In this document: positions 6,885-12,980 of the stretch, piece after piece | Position numbering within the stretch: position 1 is the stretch's first letter | Layout of the letters: each line of letters begins with the position of its first letter | From: Alphaproteobacteria bacterium | Lineage (GTDB): Bacteria > Pseudomonadota > Alphaproteobacteria > ATCC43930 > CGMCC-115725 | DNA: 12,980 bases | Direction: 5' to 3' | Assembly (NCBI GenBank): GCA_005884825.1 | Contig: VAZT01000139.1 | Coordinates: 1 to 12,980 of the forward strand | Program-made: the position numbers and the translations under genes | Notes under the pieces: model-generated | Seen by the model: the letters and a program-made list of their open reading frames with translations, nothing else | What the model was told of the DNA's origin: nothing | The model's database searches: none

Positions 6885-9200
6885 ATGGTCAGCACTCCTG
6901 TGGTGGATATCGAAGTGGACCCCCTCGACGAGCGGCGTCGCCGCCGCCGCGTGCTGCTGCGCATCGGCATACCGCTCGGCGGCGTGGCGCTAATGATCGC
7001 GACGATCCTTCTTATCGCGTTCTATGCCGACCGGGCGAACCGCGACGGCGCCTTAGCGCTTTCGGACGATCTGCTGGCGACGCTCGAGCAACGGATCGGG
7101 ATAGAGGTGTCGGCTTATCTTGAACCGGCGGCCCGCGCGGTTCGCATCCTGCGGGACACGCTGCATGACGGCGCGCTCGGCGATCAGCTGCCCCTGGTCG
7201 AAACCTTCGCCAGCAGCCTGCTCAGAGAGATCCCGCAGATCGCCAATCTCAACTTCGCCGACGAGAACGGCAATTTCGTCCTGGTTCGCGGCGGCCGCGA
7301 CGGCGGCATCGACGTCAAGCTCGTCGAAAACGCGCCCGGACCTCGCCGCGTCATTTGGATCCATCGCAATACCGCGGGCGACGAAATCGGACGCGAGGAG
7401 GATCCGACAGACGCCTACGACCCTCGTACCCGACCCTGGTATGTCGGCGCGCTCGCAAACGACCAACTGTTCTGGACCGGCATCTATATCTTTTTCAGCC
7501 AACGCGTTCCCGGGATCACAGCATCCGCCAAATACCGCGACGCGAGTGGCCGGCTTTACCTATTCGGTGTCGACATCACCCTGGATGCGCTTTCGCGTTT
7601 TCTCGGGTCACTCGAGATCGGACGAACTGGCCGGGCGGTCATTATGGACGATACCGGAGAGCTCATTGCCGCTCCGACGGGCAGCGCCACGCTGCGCGAG
7701 ATCAACCAAGAACCTGCCGCGCCGCGCGTCGACGAGCTCGGCGACGAGGTCCTGACCCACGCCTATGACCGATTCCGCATCGAAGGAGCAGGACACCGCG
7801 TAATCGAGGTCGGCGGCCACCGGTATATCTCGGCCGTCACGCCGATCACCAGCGTGGGGCGCAATTGGTCGACGATGATCGTGGTACCAGAGGACGACTT
7901 TATCGGGTTTGTTGCGAGCAACAATCGCAAGGCACTCTGGATGTCGCTGGTGATTGTGGCCGTCACCACGTTTTTGGCATCGCTGCTGGTCCGGCAGGGG
8001 TTGCGCGCCGACCGGGGTGCGCGACTATTGCTCGAACGCCAATCCGCGATCACGCGGCAAAGCGGAGCCTTTGCGAGCTTGGCCTCGAATGCGAGCCTGT
8101 TCGATCCGGCGCGGAGCCTGCCGTCGCGGACACTGACAGAGACCCTTGCCGACGTCACCGGCGCCCGACGGGCGAGCATCTGGACACTGCGGGGCGGCGG
8201 GCGGATTTTACTTTGCGAAGACAGCTTCGATCGCGAGACTAATGGACACGTCGAGGGCCTTGAGCTGCACCGCGATGAATTGCCGGGGCTTTTCCGCCAT
8301 CTGCTGGGCGGTGAGGAGATCGAGGCCGCCGATGCTGCTGGGGATCGCCGTACAGTGGGGCTCAATCGAGTCCTGAGCGCCTTCGGCAGCAGGGCCTTGC
8401 TCGTCGTGCCGGTACGCCGGGACGACCGAGTCGTTGGCTCGGTTTGGCTCGAGGACGCGCCCGGCATCGAGGGCAGCCGTGATTTTGTTCGGGCGGTCGC
8501 CAATATGATGGCCTTGCGCATAGCCGATACATCGATCGCACCCGTCGCACGCGAGCCCAGCGCTATCGCCAAACTGATCACCGTGCCCGTAGATGTCGCT
8601 CGCAACTTTACAGCCGATCTGCGCCCAGCCGCGATTGACCCATCTGCGCTGCACGCCGAGATCTTTCCCGGTATGGCGGTCATGGTGTTGCGCTTCACCA
8701 GTGCGGTGGCAATGGGAGTGCGAATATCCGGCATACCGCGCTCTATCTCGGACGAGATCGCCTGCGGGCTGCAACAGATCGCGACCGATAACGGCATTCC
8801 CTATCTAAAGCTGGCCGGTTACGAGATCGTGGCGGCGGCGGGGTTCCAGCCGGCCGAGTCCAGCGCCGCGACCGTGATCGCCGACATGGCGCTCGTGGTA
8901 CGGGACCGCTGCACTGCCCTGTTCGAGGAGAGCAAGCACTCATACGAGTTTCAGATCGGGATCGACTGCAGCCTCGCATTTGGCGGCGCGGTCGGCAATG
9001 AACCGCGGGTTTTCAACCTATGGGGGGACGCCGTGCACATCGCCGGCGCGATGGCCGCTTCCGCTCTGCCGGGCACGGTGCAGGCAACCGAGGCAGCCTA
9101 TCAGCGGCTGCGTCAGCATTTTCTGTTCCGATCACGCGGGAGCTTTTATCTGCCGCACGTCGGCGAGGCGCGAACCTTCGTGCTGGCGGGTCGACTGTGA
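6885..9200 (+). CDS. Membrane receptor: dCACHE - GAF - degenerate class III nucleotide cyclase domain
   Basis: A 771-residue sensor. TM1 spans about residues 23-47 after an Arg-rich cytoplasmic start. The periplasmic part (about 50-345) resembles a double CACHE domain, with YDPRTRPWY at 178-186 and later SVGRNWSTMIVVP. TM2 is at about 350-370. A GAF-like domain follows at about 406-550. The C-terminus (about 560-771) aligns with class III adenylyl/guanylyl cyclases through AEIFPGMAVMVLRFTSA, YLKLAGYEIVAAAGF and FNLWGDAVHIAGAM. The catalytic residues are gone: the first metal Asp is Phe604 or its neighbour, the second is Tyr646, the catalytic Asn is His718 and the transition-state Arg is Ala722. 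Only the Lys642 position is kept. It therefore probably senses a periplasmic ligand and signals by shape or binding, not by making cAMP. It overlaps the permease gene by GTGA, so it belongs to the MCE operon. The ribosome binding site is weak. Confidence 0.88.
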   Translation: MVSTPVVDIEVDPLDERRRRRRVLLRIGIPLGGVALMIATILLIAFYADRANRDGALALSDDLLATLEQRIGIEVSAYLEPAARAVRILRDTLHDGALGDQLPLVETFASSLLREIPQIANLNFADENGNFVLVRGGRDGGIDVKLVENAPGPRRVIWIHRNTAGDEIGREEDPTDAYDPRTRPWYVGALANDQLFWTGIYIFFSQRVPGITASAKYRDASGRLYLFGVDITLDALSRFLGSLEIGRTGRAVIMDDTGELIAAPTGSATLREINQEPAAPRVDELGDEVLTHAYDRFRIEGAGHRVIEVGGHRYISAVTPITSVGRNWSTMIVVPEDDFIGFVASNNRKALWMSLVIVAVTTFLASLLVRQGLRADRGARLLLERQSAITRQSGAFASLASNASLFDPARSLPSRTLTETLADVTGARRASIWTLRGGGRILLCEDSFDRETNGHVEGLELHRDELPGLFRHLLGGEEIEAADAAGDRRTVGLNRVLSAFGSRALLVVPVRRDDRVVGSVWLEDAPGIEGSRDFVRAVANMMALRIADTSIAPVAREPSAIAKLITVPVDVARNFTADLRPAAIDPSALHAEIFPGMAVMVLRFTSAVAMGVRISGIPRSISDEIACGLQQIATDNGIPYLKLAGYEIVAAAGFQPAESSAATVIADMALVVRDRCTALFEESKHSYEFQIGIDCSLAFGGAVGNEPRVFNLWGDAVHIAGAMAASALPGTVQATEAAYQRLRQHFLFRSRGSFYLPHVGEARTFVLAGRL

Positions 9201-10039
9201 TCGATCGGCTCTCGATCGCGCCTCGACCCGACTCGGTCCGCTCGCTCTTGGAATGGGTTCGCTGGGCGCTTGCACAGCTCGGCCATCCAGTGCATCCGCA
9301 CATCAATTTCGTCTTAAAGCTGGCAGCGGTCGGCTTTGGTGTGGCGCGTGAGGCAGTGCGTCCAGCAACATGGCGGCGCACTGTACGCGGCGAGTTTCAC
9401 CGGGCGCTCCGGCAGGCGGTGGGTGGCGGGCTCTCTGCGACACTGGTCACTGCAGCGCTGATTGGTCTCGTTATGGTGTCCCAGGCGCTTTACTGGCTGG
9501 GCGAAGCCGGTCAGGAGGAGCTTATCGGCCCAGTGCTGGTGACGGTGCTGGTCCGGGAGGTCGCACCACTTCTTGTCGGGCTAATCTTGCTCGGACGGAG
9601 CGGCGTTGTCGTCGTCTCCGAGATTGGCGAATTGCAGATCGGTGGTCAGGTCAGTGCTCTAGCCGCCCAGGGCCTTGACCCATTCCTGCTGCTGGTACTG
9701 CCACGCGCCTGCGCTCTCGCCATCGCCTGCTTTACATTGGGGGTCATGTTCGTAGTCGCAGCGCTGCTCAGCGGCTTTGTTGCCCGTAGCCTCTTGGAGG
9801 CCGCGCGCATCTCGATCTGGTCGTTCCTCGACCGAGTGCTGCTTGCCATGCGCGCCGGCGATTTCGTGGTCTTCCCGGCAAAGATGATCGTAATCGGCTT
9901 GCTGGTAGCGTTGACCGCCAGCCTGACCGGATTAACGGCCACGGCGCAGGATGAGGCGGCGCATCTGTTGCCGCGCGCTTTCGTGCGCGGCGTGGTGGGG
10001 ATCTTGCTGGCGAGCATCGCCTTGAGTCTGGCGGTTTGA
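9197..10039 (+). CDS. mlaE-like: MlaE/YrbE-family ABC permease
   Basis: An inner-membrane permease of MCE lipid-transport systems (MlaE/YrbE). From the GTG at 9197 it has 280 residues, close to the usual 260. An amphipathic N-terminus precedes five or so membrane segments. The family core VLVREVAPLLVGLILLGRSG is followed by VSEIGELQIGGQVSALAAQG and LDPFLLLVLPRA, which match the MlaE segment carrying the EQ loop. Here the usual Glu is Gly150, while Gln151 remains. Because this loop faces the ATPase, the change fits the degenerate ATPase encoded next. The start overlaps the receptor stop (GTGA, 9197-9200), and the ABC gene begins 3 bases after this stop. A frame back to 9020 was rejected because it lies inside the receptor gene and adds Arg-rich sequence. 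Confidence 0.88.
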   Translation: MIDRLSIAPRPDSVRSLLEWVRWALAQLGHPVHPHINFVLKLAAVGFGVAREAVRPATWRRTVRGEFHRALRQAVGGGLSATLVTAALIGLVMVSQALYWLGEAGQEELIGPVLVTVLVREVAPLLVGLILLGRSGVVVVSEIGELQIGGQVSALAAQGLDPFLLLVLPRACALAIACFTLGVMFVVAALLSGFVARSLLEAARISIWSFLDRVLLAMRAGDFVVFPAKMIVIGLLVALTASLTGLTATAQDEAAHLLPRAFVRGVVGILLASIALSLAV

Positions 10040-10042
10040 TCC

Positions 10043-10741
10043 GTGGATCCGGATACTCCTGTCCTCGATATCGCCGCAGCCCGGCCGCAGGTTAGCGCCG
10101 ACGAGGCGCGTGCGCGCGAGGTCGATCTCCGGTTAATGGCCGGCGAGCTTGCCCTGGTCGATGCGCGCCACTCCGCGGGGCCGACATGGGTTGCAGATCT
10201 CTGCTGCGGCCTTCTTCCGCTTGCCGCCGGCAGCGCATCCTTCCTCGGCCGCGACTGGTCCACGGTACCTCAACACTATGCCGACGCTTTGCGAGGCCGG
10301 ATCGGCCGCATCTTCTTCGCCGGAAGTTGGGTCGGCTTCATGGACGTCGCGACCAACATCCTGCTGCCACAGCTCCATCACACTCGGGACGATCCGAGCA
10401 ACCTCCGCGAGCGGGCCATCGCTCTTTCTTGCGCTTTCGGACTGCCGGGCCTGCCGCTGGTCCGCCCCGGCGAGCTCGCCGCGGGCGATCTGGCCCGCGC
10501 CGCCTGCGTGCGCGCGTTTCTCGGCGAACCCATGTTGGTGCTACTCGAAAGTCCCGTGCAAGGACGCTTCAATACCCTGTTGCCGCCGCTGCTCAATGCA
10601 TTGGCGGCAGCGCGCGACCGAGGCGCCGCGGCGGTCTGGTTTACCTTCAGTGATCTGGTCTGGCGCGACCCGTCGGTCCCCGCCACGATGCGTCTGCGGC
10701 TCAGCGAGCGCGGTCTCGTGCCCACGACGCGTGCGGCATGA
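10043..10741 (+). CDS. MlaF-like ABC ATPase homologue with no intact catalytic motif
   Basis: The position and order of blocks fit the ATP-binding subunit of an MCE transporter (MlaF), and length is 232 residues against about 270 for MlaF. Yet each motif is changed. The Walker A region reads DARHSAGPTWVADL, with Pro47 where the Lys should be. The Q-loop Gln is Ala in RIFFAGSWVGF. The ABC signature LSGG is Leu145-Ala-Ala-Gly148. Walker B and the catalytic base are Glu169-Ser170 in MLVLLESPVQG instead of Asp-Glu. The D-loop Asp is Phe, and the H-loop His is Phe202 in WFTFSDL. The fold-supporting residues between the motifs still align well with MlaF (LARAACVRAFLGEP), and the frame is open with normal codon use, so selection has kept the protein. 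It is probably a structural, non-hydrolysing partner of the permease. GTG start; stop overlaps the next ATG (ATGA). Confidence 0.82.
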   Translation: MDPDTPVLDIAAARPQVSADEARAREVDLRLMAGELALVDARHSAGPTWVADLCCGLLPLAAGSASFLGRDWSTVPQHYADALRGRIGRIFFAGSWVGFMDVATNILLPQLHHTRDDPSNLRERAIALSCAFGLPGLPLVRPGELAAGDLARAACVRAFLGEPMLVLLESPVQGRFNTLLPPLLNALAAARDRGAAAVWFTFSDLVWRDPSVPATMRLRLSERGLVPTTRAA

Positions 10742-11721
10742 TCCGGCTGCGCCACGCCGATGAGTGGGTCGGCCTCCTGGTGGTGGCCGCGATGGCGGCA
10801 TTCCTCGGCGCCATCTTGCACGCGGGTGTGTTGCGCGATTGGTTCCGGCCGGTGTCGCACCTGCGTATCGTGCTGCCGGAAGCCGGCGTCGCCGGCCTCT
10901 CGGTTGGCGCTGATGTGGAGGTCCTCGGAACGCACGCCGGGGTGATCCGGCGGGTCGTCATCAGCCCAAACCAGCAGATGTACGCCGAGGCTGAAATCGA
11001 TGATCAAGCGCGCGCCTTCATTCACCGCGACAGCCGGGGGACGATCCGCCGCCGGTACGGCGTCGCCGGTGCGGCTTATGTGGATGTCAGCCGAGGGACC
11101 GGCGCGGAGCTGGATTGGAACTACGCGGTGATCCAGGCGGTCACCGAGCGGGATCCGACCGAGAGCATCGGTGCGCTGATCGATCAGGCCCGCCAGAAGA
11201 TTTTCCCGATCCTGGACGATGCCGGTCGTTCCACCAAGACGCTGGCGGATGTCATGGAGCGCATGCAAAAGGGTGAAGGCGATGTCGGTCGTCTGCTGAC
11301 CGACGAAACGATGGTGCGCGACATTGAGGCGATCGTCGCCAAGGCCAGCGGAACAGTATCCGATCTCGGACAGCTGGTGTCGGAGCTTCAACTGGCGGCG
11401 AGCAACGTCAAAAATCTGAGCCAAGGCATGAACGCGCGTGACGGCGGTGTGCCGGGATTGCTGCACCGAGCGGACGCGACGCTCGCCACGCTCCAGCAAT
11501 CGATGCGCGATCTGACGCTCGCAACGCAGCGGGCGCCCCAGATCGTCCACAATGTTGAATTGGGAGCGCGGGACTTGCCGGGCCTCCTCACGCAAACGCA
11601 ACAAACCGCCCATCAGCTCGAGGAGCTTGCGATCCAACTCCGGGGGGTCTGGCTGTTGGGCGGTGGCGGAAAGCCGCTGCCACAACCGACCCGGCTGCCC
11701 ACACATGAAGTCAGGCCGTGA
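10738..11721 (+). CDS. mlaD-like: MCE (MlaD-like) substrate-binding protein
   Basis: A membrane-anchored periplasmic protein of 327 residues. One N-terminal membrane segment lies at about 11-31. A single MCE domain follows at about 40-120: HLRIVLPEAGVAGLSVGADV, EVLGTHAGVIRRVVISP, then DSRGTIRRRYGVAGAAYVDV, the standard strands of the MCE barrel that forms a hexameric ring and carries lipid between membranes. Residues about 135-310 are helical with a MERMQKGEGDVGRLLTDETM block, common in long-tailed MCE proteins, and probably form a coiled-coil tube or needle reaching into the periplasm. It is much longer than E. coli MlaD (183 residues). The ATG overlaps the stop of the ABC-like gene, and its own stop overlaps the GTG of the next gene. 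The substrate is unknown but is presumably a lipid or other hydrophobic molecule. Confidence 0.9.
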   Translation: MIRLRHADEWVGLLVVAAMAAFLGAILHAGVLRDWFRPVSHLRIVLPEAGVAGLSVGADVEVLGTHAGVIRRVVISPNQQMYAEAEIDDQARAFIHRDSRGTIRRRYGVAGAAYVDVSRGTGAELDWNYAVIQAVTERDPTESIGALIDQARQKIFPILDDAGRSTKTLADVMERMQKGEGDVGRLLTDETMVRDIEAIVAKASGTVSDLGQLVSELQLAASNVKNLSQGMNARDGGVPGLLHRADATLATLQQSMRDLTLATQRAPQIVHNVELGARDLPGLLTQTQQTAHQLEELAIQLRGVWLLGGGGKPLPQPTRLPTHEVRP

Positions 11722-12587
11722 CATGGGCGCTGCTCCTGCTGCTGCTGCTCGCTGATTGCGGCGGGTCGGCACCCGACGCCGGCGCACCGCCGACTGACGT
11801 GATGCTGCGACGCCAGATGCATGCAGGCCAGCTCGCATTTGAGCTGGAGCGGAACGAGGAGGCCGCGGCGCAATATCGGACAGCGCTGAACCGGGCCCAG
11901 GCGCGTGACGACGCGGATGCCATTGGCGACACTGGTTATAATCTCGCAGTAGCAGAATTGCGCGCCAACGCACCGGACAAAGCGCTGGCCGACGCGCGGG
12001 CAACGCGCATCGAACTCGAACGGCGTGGTGCAAAGCCATTTCCGGATGGCGACGCCGTTGCACGGGCAACCTTTCTGCGCGGGCTGATCGCGGATGATAG
12101 GGGCGACGAGGCGGGGCTCGCGACAGCCGCAGATGCCCTCACTAGAGCAAAAACGCCGCCCTTCGACGCGGACTCGGCGGAACTCTCCGCACGGCTGGCA
12201 TTGCTACGCAGCGATCCGTCGCGAGCCCGACAGCAGGCCGCCCGCGCCGCGGAGCTGCGCCAAACAACCCTCGACTATCGCGGGCTGGCGCGTGCGCTGG
12301 CCATCGAAGGAGCAGCGGCGGAGCGCACCGGCAACAAAATCGCCGCCGCCGATCTCTTTCTTCGTGCCGGGCGCAGCGCGGCCGCGCAGGGCGACAAGGG
12401 CAGCGCGCGCGCGTGGCTCCGCCGCGCGACATATCTCGCCGCTGGCCAGCCAGTCGGGCGCGCTGCTGCCGACTTGTTGCGCGGCCTCAATCAAGACGAC
12501 TACAGACTGCGTCCGTGCTCTCGTCGGAAACGCACGCTGCGCCGGCCGCAGCCAGACCGGCGCCCGCGTCTGGGACCGCATCGCTGA
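11718..12587 (+). CDS. TPR-like putative lipoprotein at the end of the MCE operon
   Basis: A 289-residue protein starting with a GTG that overlaps the MCE stop. The N-terminus MTWALLLLLLLADCGGSAPD looks like a lipoprotein signal with Cys14, but Asp13 at the -1 position is atypical and there is no Lys or Arg before the hydrophobic core. Residues about 35-255 are Ala-, Arg- and Asp-rich paired helices of TPR type (GQLAFELERNEEAAAQYRTA, GYNLAVAELRANAPDKALAD, GNKIAAADLFLRAGRSAAAQ). MCE operons often end with an envelope protein, so a role as outer-membrane or scaffold partner of the MCE protein is plausible but inferred. The last 27 residues, after LLRGLNQDD, are unusually Arg- and Pro-rich and look like out-of-frame sequence, so the natural end may be earlier. 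The stop overlaps the next ATG by one base (TGATG). Confidence 0.72.
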   Translation: MTWALLLLLLLADCGGSAPDAGAPPTDVMLRRQMHAGQLAFELERNEEAAAQYRTALNRAQARDDADAIGDTGYNLAVAELRANAPDKALADARATRIELERRGAKPFPDGDAVARATFLRGLIADDRGDEAGLATAADALTRAKTPPFDADSAELSARLALLRSDPSRARQQAARAAELRQTTLDYRGLARALAIEGAAAERTGNKIAAADLFLRAGRSAAAQGDKGSARAWLRRATYLAAGQPVGRAAADLLRGLNQDDYRLRPCSRRKRTLRRPQPDRRPRLGPHR

Positions 12588-12980
12588 TGCGGCTCAGGTT
12601 GTCGCCCGCAACGGCGGACGGGGACGCACGGCGCAGCCCGAGCGGCTTCGGCGGTGTGCCTGGCATGACCGGTTTCACCGAAGCGCCGAGCCCGGGCGGA
12701 GCGGGCTCCGAAGTCTTTCACGAAGCCGAGGTCGCCGACCGCGTCGAGTGCCGCTTCAAGGACGAGTTGCGGGTGGCCGGCATCGAGGGCGAGTGGCACA
12801 TCGTCCCCGACGGCGACTCGACCGAACTGATCGAGCTCGCCAAATCGGTCGATATGACGATCATGGGCCAACTCCAGCGGCGGGCAGACGGCGCGGCGCG
12901 GCTTCGGCCCGACGATATCGTGATGGCTGCCGGCCGCCCGGTGCTGGTCGTCCCTTACGCCGGAAATTTCGAAACCGTCG
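12587..12980 (+). CDS. Universal stress protein, N-terminal part (runs off window, 5' end doubtful)
   Basis: Frame 2 is open from the ATG at 12587 to the window end. From about residue 24 it matches a UspA half-domain: GMTGFTEAPS (strand 2), a long helix EVADRVECRFKDELR, GEWHIVPDGDSTELIELAKS, then DMTIMGQLQ and DDIVMAAGRPVLVVPYAGNF. The VMAAGRPVLVVPYAG ending is typical of the tandem USP proteins of alphaproteobacteria, so a second USP domain probably follows outside the window. The first strand and helix of the domain, which should precede GMTGF, are not found in this frame; the first 23 residues are low-complexity and Arg-, Ser- and Ala-rich. The missing part may lie in frame 1 between about 12490 and 12620. 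An alternative start is a GTG at 12515. Expected role: a cytoplasmic stress-response protein. Confidence 0.68.
   Translation, partial: MRLRLSPATADGDARRSPSGFGGVPGMTGFTEAPSPGGAGSEVFHEAEVADRVECRFKDELRVAGIEGEWHIVPDGDSTELIELAKSVDMTIMGQLQRRADGAARLRPDDIVMAAGRPVLVVPYAGNFETV

Noticed and set aside
6557..7123. 188-codon plus-strand frame running into the receptor gene
   Set aside because: Arg/Pro-rich with no motif, and its second part is an alternative frame of the receptor's N-terminus.
7763..8797. 344-codon minus-strand frame opposite the receptor gene
   Set aside because: Ser/Arg/Thr-rich translation without motifs; the plus-strand product has clear CACHE, GAF and cyclase-like features.
9020..9196. 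Upstream extension of the MlaE-like gene inside the receptor gene
   Set aside because: The added stretch is Arg-rich out-of-frame sequence of the receptor; the GTG at 9197 gives a normal family length and a 4-base coupled overlap.
10378..12069. 563-codon open frame on the minus strand
   Set aside because: It lies opposite the ABC-like, MCE and lipoprotein genes, is rich in Arg, His and Gln with no recognisable domain, and is the usual antisense shadow of high-GC coding DNA.
1..12980. CRISPR array, tRNA/rRNA gene, insertion sequence or phage attachment site
   Set aside because: I saw no spaced direct repeats, no tRNA-like cloverleaf, and no transposase or integrase motifs, although weak or degenerate forms cannot be excluded by eye.

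Overview
This is a high-GC bacterial window in which every convincing gene lies on the plus strand. Codon use, the type of phosphotransacetylase, and the company of pta, fabI, ackA, ppk2 and universal stress genes suggest an alphaproteobacterium, probably Hyphomicrobiales (Rhizobiales) or a near relative. That assignment is inferred from family resemblance, not from a database search.

Region 1 (1-2771) is a tight operon-like run: the 3' end of a phosphate acetyltransferase, an enoyl-ACP reductase (FabI), an acetate kinase (AckA), and a small conserved-looking protein of unknown function. Pta and AckA together turn acetyl-CoA into acetate and ATP by substrate-level phosphorylation, and FabI links the cluster to reduced acyl chains and NADH use. 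Region 2 (2772-5732) holds an AI-2E/PerM-type membrane protein, a class I-like polyphosphate kinase 2, and a two-pore-helix-type K+ channel with an intact selectivity filter. Regions 1 and 2 read as an energy-economy and stress island, the sort of set alphaproteobacteria use when respiration is limited.

Region 3 (5733-6884) is partly decayed. It holds one intact small glycine-zipper envelope protein, an HdeA-like domain with no usable start or signal peptide, a short cysteine-rich open stretch, and a structured leader in front of the next operon.

Region 4 (6885-12587) is the most unusual part. It is a five-gene chain joined by 4-base overlaps or a 3-base gap: a CACHE-GAF-cyclase-like receptor, an MlaE-like permease, an MlaF-like ABC protein, an MCE (MlaD-like) protein and a TPR-like putative lipoprotein. 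This is the architecture of a Mla/MCE lipid-transport system. However, the ABC protein has lost its Walker A lysine, Walker B acid, catalytic glutamate, signature, Q-loop and H-loop residues. The cyclase-like domain of the receptor has lost both metal aspartates and the catalytic Asn and Arg. The permease also lacks the usual Glu of its NBD-facing EQ loop. The simplest reading is a lipid-transport scaffold built from pseudo-enzymes and tied to a ligand-sensing membrane receptor. It either borrows an ATPase from elsewhere or works without ATP hydrolysis.

Region 5 (12490-12980) enters a universal stress protein. Its first half-domain seems to be split between reading frames, so this 5' end is either frameshifted or mis-sequenced. 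The gene runs off the window.
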